Made by a program: the position numbers and the translations under genes | Assembly (NCBI GenBank): GCA_903838565.1 | Contig: CAILZB010000108.1 | Span: 1 to 36,609, forward strand | Length of the DNA stretch: 36,609 bases | Direction of reading: 5' to 3' | Source of the DNA: an uncultured beta proteobacterium | GTDB lineage: Bacteria; Pseudomonadota; Gammaproteobacteria; Burkholderiales; Burkholderiaceae_C | Notes under the pieces: generated by a model | Database searches by the model: none | What the model was told of the DNA's origin: nothing | Seen by the model: the letters and a program-made list of their open reading frames with translations, nothing else | Part shown: positions 1-6,401 of the stretch, one piece after another | Layout of the letters: the number at the start of each line of letters is the position of its first letter | Position numbering within the stretch: position 1 is the stretch's first letter

Positions 1-33
1 CAATTCCAAAGCTCCTCTGGCCAAACGGCCAGA

Positions 34-130
34 CTTCACGGGAGCTGTGAAGAGGCCGCGCTTTAGCGAAATTTGTGAGTCGCCCGCAAGTAGCGGATAA
101 ATCGGCGACGCCAGCGGTTTGGTGGCTGGC
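34..130 (-). repeat. Structured repeat copy R1
   Basis: First of three related copies (with 1424-1519 and 1602-1671). Read on the + strand it has a hairpin CTTCAC/GTGAAG (34-39 with 47-52), the conserved core CGCTTTAGC (59-67), an AT-rich spacer, then a stem GTCGCC/GGCGAC (79-84 with 104-109) whose loop holds GCAAG and ATAAAT, and a last small stem GCCAG/CTGGC (110-114 with 126-130). A further hairpin CTGGCC-AAAC-GGCCAG lies at 17-32. The copy begins 17 bp beyond the stop of the HD hydrolase gene, so on the - strand it would be that gene's 3' untranslated region. No U-tract follows here. The strand is chosen because copies 2 and 3 have terminator-like T-runs on the - strand. Confidence 0.55.
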
Positions 131-146
131 ACACCCGGGTCAGGGT

Positions 147-707
147 TTAGACGGAAGTGGCGGATTCTCCAAGTTCGGATCGACGGGCCTGCAGCGCAGT
201 AAAGCGGGCCTCCAGGAACGGGTTGCACCCACGGCAGCCGGCAGCCACGCTGGCGGCCCAGTCGAAGTACTCGAGCATGCGCGCCAACGGCCAGGGTGGT
301 GGACTGGCCAGGATGGCGCCCAGGTTGGAACACTTGTCTGCCAGCTTGAGCATCTGCGCACGCACCGGCAGGTGGGGCGCGTGCTCGACCTGGAGTTCCT
401 TGCGCCTTGCCTTAGGCAGGGATTTGTTGTCGGTCACAAATTGCACGAGGTCGGCCACGTCCAGACCGAAGGCGTCCACGAGCTGACCATGGCTGACATC
501 CTGGTCTTCGATGGTGTCGTGCAGGTAGCCGGCCATCACCAAGTCGGCATCGGCGCCGTCAGTGGCCTGAGCCAACAGATGGGCGACTTCGGCGAGGTGA
601 TTGAAATACGGCTCAGCGCGTTCGCCCTTGCGGCGTTGGTCGCTGTGGCGCCGTGCCGCGAAGTCGGCAGCTTGGGTCAACCGGATCAGGTTGTGGGTTT
701 CGCTCAT
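147..707 (-). CDS. HD-domain hydrolase, MESH1/SpoT-like
   Basis: About 186 residues. It resembles small HD-family hydrolases of the MESH1 / (p)ppGpp 3'-pyrophosphohydrolase type, which are cytoplasmic metal-dependent enzymes that remove pyrophosphate from (p)ppGpp or act on related nucleotides. Visible signs are an N-terminal RRKGE segment followed by YFNHL with the first metal His, the HD pair in YLHDTIED, and the later KLADKCSNL stretch, in the order expected for the HD fold. It is a single-domain protein without the synthetase, TGS or ACT parts of RelA/SpoT. The ATG at 707 is preferred; an in-frame ATG at 743 would add 12 basic residues, and neither has a strong ribosome-binding site. Substrate is inferred from the family only. 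Confidence 0.75.
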   Translation of the reverse strand: MSETHNLIRLTQAADFAARRHSDQRRKGERAEPYFNHLAEVAHLLAQATDGADADLVMAGYLHDTIEDQDVSHGQLVDAFGLDVADLVQFVTDNKSLPKARRKELQVEHAPHLPVRAQMLKLADKCSNLGAILASPPPWPLARMLEYFDWAASVAAGCRGCNPFLEARFTALQARRSELGESATSV

Positions 708-771
708 GGGTTTCTTTCGTGGTTTTGAACGGTGTTGGGTCATTGTGCATTCGTACCGAACACCCCGTTGT

Positions 772-1176
772 TCACCCCCGTGAGAGGGTCAGGATGCGCC
801 GGGCTCCGGTGGGCGACGCGCGGTGGGCAGCGCCAGTCACTGGCGCCACGGCAACATTGACCGCGGGTGCGGTGCATTCTTGGCGCGCCTGCGAGAACTC
901 CTTTCGACGAGCCACTACCTGACTCGGGTCGGCAACGGTGCTGCTGCCATGGGTGCGGGTCATCTGGTCCCGCGCTGCCTTTTTGTCGACCAGCTTCTGT
1001 GCTTTGAGGGCAACGCTGGCATGGTGTTCCACCAACCGGCTTTGCAGCCGCCGGATGTGCTCCTCCCGCTGTTGCCTGGCCAGGCTTGGATCGTTGAGAA
1101 GGCGTACTGCCTTGCGGTGGAGATCTCGGACATACGGGTCTGCCGACAGGGCTTCTGCATACTGGGTGTTTGACAT
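772..1176 (-). CDS. Hypothetical protein, 134 aa
   Basis: Not recognised. The start at 1176 is supported by a clear AAGGAG about 8 bases upstream; a longer in-frame start at 1206 would put this site inside the gene. The N-terminal two thirds are charged and probably helical (many Arg, Gln, Glu and His, for example RQQREEHIRRLQSRL), while the C-terminal third is rich in Ala, Val and Pro with no clear fold. There is no signal peptide or membrane segment. It lies 65 bp upstream of the HD hydrolase on the same strand, so they may share a transcript. Codon use matches the host. Confidence 0.55.
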   Translation of the reverse strand: MSNTQYAEALSADPYVRDLHRKAVRLLNDPSLARQQREEHIRRLQSRLVEHHASVALKAQKLVDKKAARDQMTRTHGSSTVADPSQVVARRKEFSQARQECTAPAVNVAVAPVTGAAHRASPTGARRILTLSRG

Positions 1177-1423
1177 AACCAACTCCTTTTGAAAGTCAAA
1201 ACACACCGCGATACCGCATCGGAGAGAGCCGACGAATGCAAGAACTGAGCTCTTGCGAACGCGGCTTCCCCTGCGCGGTTTTGAAGCGTCTTCCGGAACT
1301 GGATGAGGCTTCGCTGTCGCGGTGAAATCGCTGAGTGCTGTTTTGGCTTTAGCGCTGCATGCGCATCAGGAGTAGGTGTTTGCTGGTCATGAAAAGCTCT
1401 CTGAAAGTCACTACCAAAAATGG

Positions 1424-1519
1424 CTTCCGGTGTGCCGGAGAGCCGCCGCTTTAGCCAGCATTTATGAGTCGCCCCGGCAAGATGTCGATCAAATCCGGCG
1501 ACGGCCTGAGTGACAGGCC
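1424..1519 (-). repeat. Structured repeat copy R2
   Basis: Same layout as R1. On the + strand: hairpin CTTCCGG/CCGGAG (1424-1430 with 1435-1440), core CGCTTTAGC (1447-1455), AT-rich spacer with TTTATGA, stem GTCGCC/GGCGAC (1468-1473 with 1497-1502) with GGCAAG and CAAAT in the loop, then hairpin GGCCTG/CAGGCC (1503-1508 with 1514-1519). Read on the - strand, the CCGG hairpin is followed within a few bases by a run of five T, which looks like an intrinsic terminator. The first hairpin differs in sequence from R1 but keeps pairing. Confidence 0.55.
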
Positions 1520-1539
1520 AACTTCTGAATCCCCAAACG

Positions 1540-1593
1540 AAAAAACCCGCTTTATCTGTCTCGAACGGTCCGCAACCTGAGGGTCGCAGCGGG
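1540..1593 (-). terminator. Possible intrinsic terminator, - strand
   Basis: On the - strand CCCGCT (1593-1588) can pair with AGCGGG (1551-1546), immediately followed by six T (1545-1540). The 36-base interior itself contains a hairpin GCGACC-CTCA-GGTTGC. The T-run right after a GC stem is terminator-like, but the large interior makes this uncertain. It lies just 3' (on the - strand) of repeat copy R3, so R3 plus this structure could be the end of a small - strand transcript. Confidence 0.35.
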
Positions 1594-1601
1594 CTCGAAA
1601 T

Positions 1602-1671
1602 AGCCAAAGCGGGCTGGTCGCTTTAGCAGTATTTATTGAGCGCTCTGCAAGTTGACTTGTTAAACAGCGCT
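1602..1671 (-). repeat. Structured repeat copy R3
   Basis: Third copy. On the + strand: a short AGCC/GGCT stem (1602-1605 with 1612-1615), core CGCTTTAGC (1619-1627), spacer with TATTTATTGA, then stem AGCGCT/AGCGCT (1639-1644 with 1666-1671) with GCAAG and TTAAA in the 21-base loop. The core-to-stem distance is 20 bases, against 20 in R1 and 21 in R2. The stem sequence differs completely from R1 and R2 yet still pairs, which points to selection for structure. On the - strand a terminator-like structure follows at 1593-1540. Confidence 0.5.
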
Positions 1672-1903
1672 GGTTGCATTTTAAGGCACTGTGGTTGATA
1701 TGGTCAATGAAAATTCGCTTGAAATGACCGTCGGATTCAATGCCACGCTGACACTTGACGGGCGCAGCAGCAGAACTTGGAGTGTTGCGTTTCCCCCGTT
1801 CCAATGCCCGTCAATGATTGGCGGCGGGTGTGTTACCCTTTGGCTTCAATTAAAAACTCCAGCGCTGACCTGAGCGGGGAGCCATTGTTCTGCCGAGGAG
1901 CAC

Positions 1904-2128
1904 ATGAGCACACTTCAACTTCCAACTGGGGAAAACGTTCTGCTGGCTGCGTTTCGCGCGCTGGAGACTGGACAAGTCACAAAGTCCTCCGATCTGGTTG
2001 CTGAATATGAACGGCACTTCACGACGGCGGTTTCCGTTCCAAAAGAACAGCCACAAGTGTTCGAGCGGTTTTCTATTGTCGATCCGTCAATCCGCATGAC
2101 CGTCCAATCAAGCACGGCGTTCGTCTGA
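1904..2128 (+). CDS. Small hypothetical protein, 74 aa
   Basis: Not recognised. The ATG is preceded by GAGGAG with good spacing, and the stop is followed one base later by the ATG of the SDH-type protease, so the two are very likely co-translated. The sequence is soluble-looking, with an N-terminal helix-like part (ENVLLAAFRALETG) and a Ser/Thr/Val-rich C-terminus; no Cys, membrane segment or DNA-binding motif is evident. GC content is lower than in surrounding genes, as in its partner. A role as regulator or partner of the protease is only a guess from the coupling. Confidence 0.65.
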   Translation: MSTLQLPTGENVLLAAFRALETGQVTKSSDLVAEYERHFTTAVSVPKEQPQVFERFSIVDPSIRMTVQSSTAFV

Positions 2129-2129
2129 A

Positions 2130-3131
2130 ATGCCAGCTTGGGGCAAAGTCCTTGCCGAGATCGGTGCGAGGCAGCAGGGCGGCCAGCAGGCCGTTGATCT
2201 TGTTCGCAGAAGGTATCTGAAGAGCTTGCACCTGCACACAGGCCGCAACGTAATTGCTTACTACTCAGGTTGGCTATTTCGATCGCCTACTACGCCGAAT
2301 CTGAGCGTCGGCGACGAAGACATGAATGCGTTCATGGCGGCGGTGCATCAGATGAAACGCGAGAAGGGCCTTGACCTTATCCTCCATACGCCGGGAGGAG
2401 ACATAGCCGCGACAGAAGCACTAGTCAAGTACCTCTGGGTAATGTTTGACAAAGACATTCGGGTGATCGTCCCACAGTTGGCTATGTCGGCCGGTACGAT
2501 GATTGCCTGCGCGGCGCGCAGTATTGTGCTGGGTAAGCAGTCTAGCCTAGGCCCGATAGATCCACAGATCGGTGGCGTACCGGCACAAGGCGTGTTGGAT
2601 GAATTCCAGATGGCTGTCGAAAGCATCAAGCGTGACCCCGCCAGTGCACCACTGTGGCAGCAGATTGTGTCCCGTTATCACCCTTCCTTCCTAAATGAAT
2701 GTGTTCAGGCGACCAACTGGTCGCGAACGATGGTTCACGGCTGGCTGTGCGAAAACATGTTTGGCGGTGACGCAGCAAACGCCGCAACTGCTCAATCTAT
2801 AGTCAATTACCTTGGCGACCATTTAATAACTGCGGCACACGCTCGGCACATCCCGCTAAGCAAGTGCGAAGAAATCGGGCTGAAGATCGAAAAACTTGAA
2901 GACGATAAGAAGCTTCAGGATTTGGTGTTGACCGTGCATCACGCATACATGCACACGTTTTCGATGTCGCCCGCGAGCAAGATTATTGAGAACCACTTCG
3001 GAGTTGCAACCGTTCACATGACTGCAATGCAGCAAGTTTTCCACGCTACACCTGGGCAAGCATTTATGCAGATAGCCAACCCACGGACGCCTGTGCCGAC
3101 ACCAGATCTTCCTCCTCCAAATAGCGAATGA
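2130..3131 (+). CDS. SDH-type serine protease, ClpP fold
   Basis: 333 residues, resembling the serine dehydrogenase proteinase (SDH_sah) family, whose members have the ClpP/crotonase fold shared with SppA signal-peptide peptidases. Visible family marks are LILHTPGGD near residue 85 (the oxyanion-type GG), the MSAGTM segment near residue 120 with the likely nucleophile Ser, LGPIDPQIGG shortly after, and the conserved C-terminal region with KLEDDKKLQDLVLTVHH. No signal peptide or strong membrane helix is seen, unlike SppA, so a cytoplasmic role is likely. The start follows the stop of the 74-residue gene by one base and lacks its own ribosome-binding site, implying coupling. Codon use is more AT-rich than the host average, suggesting acquisition. 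Natural substrate unknown. Confidence 0.8.
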   Translation: MPAWGKVLAEIGARQQGGQQAVDLVRRRYLKSLHLHTGRNVIAYYSGWLFRSPTTPNLSVGDEDMNAFMAAVHQMKREKGLDLILHTPGGDIAATEALVKYLWVMFDKDIRVIVPQLAMSAGTMIACAARSIVLGKQSSLGPIDPQIGGVPAQGVLDEFQMAVESIKRDPASAPLWQQIVSRYHPSFLNECVQATNWSRTMVHGWLCENMFGGDAANAATAQSIVNYLGDHLITAAHARHIPLSKCEEIGLKIEKLEDDKKLQDLVLTVHHAYMHTFSMSPASKIIENHFGVATVHMTAMQQVFHATPGQAFMQIANPRTPVPTPDLPPPNSE

Positions 3132-3318
3132 CGCAGGCGAGGATGCGCGCTCGACGAAGCTGGTGAATTTGTAGCCTACTTGTCCCGCTTCCCCAAAGAG
3201 GCAGATGACGCGGTTGCTCGCGTATGCATGTTTGCTCCTCATGTCACAATCAATCACACCGTGTCAAAAGCCCCACATAGGGGGACGCTTTGTAAATTGA
3301 CGGTATTTCTGGCGGTAC

Positions 3319-3339
3319 TTTTCAAATTAAATTTGAAAA
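3319..3339. repeat. Perfect AT-rich inverted repeat
   Basis: TTTTCAAATT and AATTTGAAAA form a perfect 10-bp inverted repeat around a single central A. It lies 188 bp after the protease stop and 65 bp before the terminator. It could be an operator or the tip of a decayed insertion sequence. No T-run follows in either direction beyond the arms themselves, so it is not a standard terminator. Confidence 0.5.
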
Positions 3340-3403
3340 AACCTAGTATTCATGAGGGTTTCAAGGCGTTTTGTGATCCCCGCCAGCGCACCAAACGTAA
3401 TTT

Positions 3404-3432
3404 CGCCACCCTTCGCGGTGGCGTTTTTATTT
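3404..3432 (+). terminator. Intrinsic terminator
   Basis: CGCCACC (3404-3410) pairs with GGTGGCG (3417-3423) across a six-base loop CTTCGC, followed at once by TTTTTATTT. This is a textbook rho-independent terminator on the + strand. It is 270 bp beyond the SDH protease stop. The text just before it, ending GCCAGCGCACCA at about 3392, resembles the 3' end of a tRNA with its usual downstream terminator, but no T-loop can be built, so at most it is a decayed fragment. Confidence 0.8.
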
Positions 3433-3518
3433 GCCGCGAGGCCTCGTATTCATTGGGTTTCGGCACTTTTCGATTTCGCCGATGGTCGCCGTCCTGCGCC
3501 ACCTAACGAGGGGTTCCG

Positions 3519-3566
3519 GGGGTTTGCCGAAGGGTTTGATGCCCTGACGGCGTTCGGCCAAACCCC
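3519..3566. repeat. Long imperfect hairpin
   Basis: GGGGTTTGCCGAA (3519-3531) pairs with TTCGGCCAAACCCC (3553-3566) with one bulged C, and the loop contains a further AGGG/CCCT stem. Its right arm overlaps the first bases of repeat B copy 1. There is no T-run, so it does not look like a terminator; it may belong to the end of a lost mobile element. Confidence 0.5.
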
Positions 3567-3638
3567 TCAACTTCAAGTAAAACCGTGTCTGGTGAGACTT
3601 GGCGGGGAATTCTGGCCCGCCGATATGGGGGATGCCAA
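3561..3638. repeat. Repeat B, copy 1
   Basis: 78-bp sequence repeated without gaps at 4923-5000 in the same orientation, about 80% identical by eye. Shared features are a perfect mini-hairpin GTCT-GGTG-AGAC (3587-3598), a GC hairpin GGCGGG/CCCGCC (3601-3606 with 3616-3621) that is shorter but still pairs in copy 2, and the closing GATGCCAA. It adjoins the IS110 transposase fragment. The gapless alignment also allows similar peptides on the - strand (both contain KSHQT), so an origin in a protein-coding mobile element cannot be excluded. Confidence 0.65.
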
Positions 3639-3663
3639 AGTGCACAACCGACTGGCACGAATG

Positions 3664-3795
3664 CCGTTGGTGCAGGGCCGTGCGGTCTTGCTGGACACCC
3701 TCGCGCAGCCGGTGGATGCACAACATGCTTTGCTGCTCGAAGCTCTTGACGGGAACGAAATGCATTTGTGTTCGCACGCGAGCACTTGAGTTATG
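3664..3795 (-). pseudogene. IS110-family transposase fragment
   Basis: The - strand frame here reads FVPVKSFEQQ, then IHRLREGVQQDRTALHQR, which matches the well-known linker of IS110/IS1111 DEDD transposases (typically VK-S-EQQ followed by LHR-R-G---RTA--N). The similarity stops abruptly near 3664, where the frame runs into repeat B. An in-frame stop lies just upstream, and neither the N-terminal DEDD domain nor the C-terminal Ser domain is present. It is therefore a short remnant of a roughly 340-residue gene, unable to make an active protein. Confidence 0.6.
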
Positions 3796-3990
3796 TCAAC
3801 AAGCGGCTGATGCAGGGAACGTCAAATCGCTCACAGTTCGTGACTATATTAAAAATCGAGTCTTTCTCTTGCTCCACCTCAGTGTCTGCGCCATGCCAAG
3901 GACCACACATCATTGATGTTTCAAGCACATGTCTCTAGACGTTGCCAGCGTTGCGGCTCATCCCGTGACTTCCGGCTGGGGACAATTTTG

Positions 3991-4002
3991 GTCAACGTTG
4001 AC
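3991..4002. promoter_or_regulatory. Palindrome, possible operator
   Basis: GTCAACGTTGAC is a perfect 12-bp palindrome located 122 bp before the coiled-coil gene. Its right half overlaps a TTGACA hexamer (3998-4003) that could act as a -35 box, although no good -10 box lies at 16-18 bases from it. Operator function is inferred from symmetry and position only. Confidence 0.3.
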
Positions 4003-4123
4003 AAATTTCAAAGACCACGCGTTTCTCCTGTCTATCCTAGCCATGGTGCAGTGGGGGACGAGGTCGAATAACACGTGATGACACTCGCGGCCCAGCAATT
4101 TTTAACAACAAGGAGTTAGTACC

Positions 4124-4408
4124 ATGTCAAACAGAGAAAAATATATTGAAAAAATGAAACTCCAACTCGACGAGTTGGATGAAAAGATGGCCAAGCTGGA
4201 AGCCAAGGAGCAGGAAGCGAAACAGGACGCACGCGAGAAATATAGAGAAGAAATGACCAAGCTGCGCCAACAATCCCAAGCGGCAAAGGCCAAACTTGCG
4301 GAACTGAAGGCTGCAAGTGAAGCCACATGGGAGAACATGGTCACCGAGATGGAGAAGATCCGTGACGCTTTTAGCCATTCCTTTAGCTACTTCAAGTCCC
4401 AACTGTAA
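4124..4408 (+). CDS. Coiled-coil stress protein, sll1863-like
   Basis: 94 residues, almost entirely predicted helix. Heptad-like spacing of Leu, Met and Ala with Lys/Glu runs (KLEAKEQEAKQDAREK and neighbours) indicates a coiled coil over about residues 8-70, followed by an amphipathic tail ending in FSHSFSYFKSQL. It resembles small coiled-coil proteins in Betaproteobacteria and cyanobacteria annotated as sll1863-like stress proteins; biochemical function is unknown. The ATG has a good AAGGAG site nine bases upstream. It is followed 264 bp later by a CsbD gene on the same strand, a companion often linked to general stress response, and both are bracketed by repeat B copies. Confidence 0.75.
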   Translation: MSNREKYIEKMKLQLDELDEKMAKLEAKEQEAKQDAREKYREEMTKLRQQSQAAKAKLAELKAASEATWENMVTEMEKIRDAFSHSFSYFKSQL

Positions 4409-4672
4409 GCTGGCAGCTACGTCTTTTGAGCTTAATGCCTTTGCCTTTTCTGCCCCGTGGTCGGGATGCGCGGGGGATGGAGTTCGCCTCCGTTGCATCT
4501 CGTGGTTCCACAGGCTGAATGAACAGCGGAATTGGGGTCAGCGCCTGGCGTCTAGAACATCCAATTTTTGCGTTTTTTCGATAGGCGATTTCCAGTCTCC
4601 GCATTGAATTAAAACCTGGCGATACGTTTTTCCGGGCGCTGGATCAGCACCCATTAACCATAGGAGAAAATC

Positions 4673-4879
4673 ATGAATAAGGACCAAGTTAAAGGCGTTA
4701 TCAAAGATGTCGCCGGCAAAATTCAAAAGGAAGCCGGTAAATTGGTTGGAAACAAGGACCAAGAGGCGAAGGGTGCGCACAATCAAGTCGCTGGCAAGGC
4801 GGAAAAGAGGCTTGGGGATGCCAAAGAGGTCGTCAAAGATGCAAGGGATGCGGTCAAGGATGCCGTCAAAAAACACTGA
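4673..4879 (+). CDS. CsbD-family stress protein
   Basis: 68 residues, typical CsbD-like length and composition: MNKDQVKG start, the GKIQKEAGKLVGN motif, a second QVAGKAEKRLGDAKE motif, and a Lys/Asp-rich helical tail ending DAVKDAVKKH. CsbD-like proteins are small, soluble, highly charged and induced in general stress in many bacteria; their molecular action is not established. The start is supported by TAGGAGA eight bases upstream. The tail repeats KDA units that probably extend the helix. It likely has its own promoter in the 263 bp before it, though none could be recognised. Confidence 0.9.
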   Translation: MNKDQVKGVIKDVAGKIQKEAGKLVGNKDQEAKGAHNQVAGKAEKRLGDAKEVVKDARDAVKDAVKKH

Positions 4880-4922
4880 GAGCTGGTCCGCAAGTAAACG
4901 GCAGCGGTGTCATAGGGCCGCC

Positions 4923-5000
4923 AACCCATCAACTTCATGCAAAGCCATGTCTGGTGAGACTTTACGGGAAATGCTTGCCCGACGACTTGCGTGATGCCAA
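4923..5000. repeat. Repeat B, copy 2
   Basis: Gapless partner of 3561-3638. The mini-hairpin GTCT-GGTG-AGAC (4949-4960) is unchanged. The second hairpin is CGGG/CCCG, shorter than the GGCGGG/CCCGCC of copy 1. It begins 43 bp after the CsbD stop and ends 5 bp before the 3' end of the convergent glutamine synthetase homologue, so it occupies nearly all the space between two convergent genes. Confidence 0.65.
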
Positions 5001-5005
5001 GCCAC

Positions 5006-6397
5006 TCAGCTCCTGCTCAGCAGATGCCTGATGGCGAAATCCTCATCGGCGGCCTGCTCGGTGAGCTCATGGCGTTTGATCATGTCGTAGAGTTCGATGA
5101 AGTCGGCGCCAAACACCTGCGCCATGATCGGGCAGCGCTGAAATTCGTCCAGCGCCGCTCCCGGTTCCATCGGCAGGTCGCCCTGCGCGGCATCGGCCAC
5201 GCGAACGCTGCGCTCGGGGCCGGGTTGGAGTTGCTGCTGCATTCCGATCAGGCCGGCGCCCAGCATCAGCGCCAGACTCAGATACGGATTGGCGTCGCCA
5301 CCCGGCAGACGGTGTTCGACCCGACGGTTGGCCGGACTCGAGTGCGGTATGCGAAAGGCGACCGTCCGGTTGTCGAATCCCCATTCGGCACTGGCTGGAG
5401 AGGCGTCCGCGCGACGCAGCCGCACATAGGAGTGCGCGTACGGCGCCAGAATCGCCATGGAAGCGCGCGCGCAGGCCTGCCAGCCGCCGATGAAATGACG
5501 CAGTTGCGCGTGCGCCGTCCCATCCTCAGCCGTGAATGGATTGGCTCCGTGCTCATCGGCCAGACTGACATGCCAGTGCATGCCGGTGCCCGGTTCGGTG
5601 AGGTAGGGTTTTGCCATGAAGGTCGCATGGCAGCCGTGACGCCGCGCCAGCTCCCGCGCCAGGCGCTTGAAGCGGAAGACCGCATCGGCCTGGGCCAGTG
5701 GTTCGCCCGGCGCAAGATTGACCTCATACTGGCCCAGGGCCGACTCATGCCCGTAGCCGGTGATCGGGATGCCCTGCATTTCACAGGCACTCCACAGGTC
5801 GTCGAAGAACGGCGCAAACGTCTGGGCCGTTTCGGCCGACGCCAGATCATGCGAGCTCTCGACATGGGGCACGCGCCCGGACATGCCATGGGCCACCTGC
5901 AAGCTACCGTCTGCGCGCCGCTGCGGGTGGACCAGAAAGAACTCCAGTTCCGGCGCCACCCTGGCCCGGTAACCCGCGTCCTGGAGGCGTCCCAGCACCT
6001 TCTTCAACAGCTGTCGCGGCGACAGATCCGCCACCTGGTATTGCGCATGTCCGTCCGCCGCCAGAAAGCTGGCCTGGATGTCGCAGACCACCGTGGCAGT
6101 GGGCACGCCAGCCAGGGGGTCGCGCACCAGCGAGCGCCAGTCAGGGCGCAATTCCATGTCGGGGAAAGTGGGCGGGAAGATGCGCTTGAACACATCGGGT
6201 GGCTCACCGCCGGTGACGGTCAGGCCGAGGAACAGCGAGGGCATTTTTGCGCCCAGGGTCTCGGCAAAACTGGCCCGGCTCATGATCTTTCCCCGAGCCA
6301 CGCTGGTCAGATCAGCAAACACCAGTTCAACCCGGCGAATGTCGTTCGCTGCCAGCCAGGCCAGTGCGTCGACGGAGGAAGTCAGTTCAGGATGCAT
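5006..6397 (-). CDS. Glutamine synthetase family, PuuA-like ligase
   Basis: 463 residues, close to the length of gamma-glutamylpolyamine synthetases such as PuuA, which join glutamate to putrescine or another amine using ATP. Family marks in order: an N-terminal beta-grasp part with RRVELVFADLTSVARGK, the metal Glu in ELEFFL near residue 150, HESALGQYEVNL near 220, GTGMHWHVSL near 270, an NRTVAFRIP segment, and RVEHRLPGGDANPYL near 360, which holds the glutamate-binding Arg and metal Glu. No adenylylation-loop motif of GlnA is evident. No polyamine genes adjoin it, so the amine substrate is inferred from the family. The ATG at 6397 has only a weak upstream AAGG. The broken GNAT gene ends 5 bp upstream. 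Confidence 0.8.
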   Translation of the reverse strand: MHPELTSSVDALAWLAANDIRRVELVFADLTSVARGKIMSRASFAETLGAKMPSLFLGLTVTGGEPPDVFKRIFPPTFPDMELRPDWRSLVRDPLAGVPTATVVCDIQASFLAADGHAQYQVADLSPRQLLKKVLGRLQDAGYRARVAPELEFFLVHPQRRADGSLQVAHGMSGRVPHVESSHDLASAETAQTFAPFFDDLWSACEMQGIPITGYGHESALGQYEVNLAPGEPLAQADAVFRFKRLARELARRHGCHATFMAKPYLTEPGTGMHWHVSLADEHGANPFTAEDGTAHAQLRHFIGGWQACARASMAILAPYAHSYVRLRRADASPASAEWGFDNRTVAFRIPHSSPANRRVEHRLPGGDANPYLSLALMLGAGLIGMQQQLQPGPERSVRVADAAQGDLPMEPGAALDEFQRCPIMAQVFGADFIELYDMIKRHELTEQAADEDFAIRHLLSRS

Positions 6398-6401
6398 ACG
6401 C

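Larger units (their letters stand above)
1177..1903. other. 727-bp gene-free stretch with repeats
   Basis: No convincing gene is seen; the open frames across it overlap each other and match nothing recognised. It contains structured repeat copies R2 and R3, a hairpin GGCCTG/CAGGCC at 1503-1519, and a - strand terminator-like structure at 1540-1593. From about 1680 the base composition becomes more AT-rich, leading into the protease unit that starts at 1904. No sigma-70 promoter with good -35 and -10 boxes and correct spacing was found by eye. Confidence 0.6.
3132..4123. other. Gene-free stretch with IS debris and repeats
   Basis: About 990 bp without an intact gene. In order it holds a perfect AT-rich inverted repeat (3319-3339), an intrinsic terminator (3404-3432), a long GGGGTTTG hairpin (3519-3566) merging into repeat B copy 1 (3561-3638), an IS110-type transposase fragment on the - strand (3664-3795), and a 12-bp palindrome (3991-4002) upstream of the coiled-coil gene. 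The text around 3280-3340 (GTAAATTGACGG and GGTACTTTTCAAATT) has the look of decayed IS21-like terminal repeats, but this is only an impression. Confidence 0.55.

Noticed and set aside
1335..1365. Possible fourth repeat copy around GGCTTTAGC
   Set aside because: Only the short core is shared; the spacer, main stem and loop motifs are missing.
34..1671. Repeats R1-R3 as integron attC sites
   Set aside because: Only R3 contains a GTTAAAC-like motif; the paired RYYYAAC and GTTRRRY core sites are not present in R1 or R2.
3374..3392. tRNA 3' end (ATCCCCGCCAGCGCACCA) before the terminator
   Set aside because: No T-loop or matching acceptor 5' strand can be built upstream, so it is not a tRNA gene; at most a decayed integration-site remnant.
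3352..3916. Overlapping + strand open frames of 105-145 codons
   Set aside because: They cross a terminator, a hairpin, repeat B and the IS110 remnant, with no good start signal or similarity.
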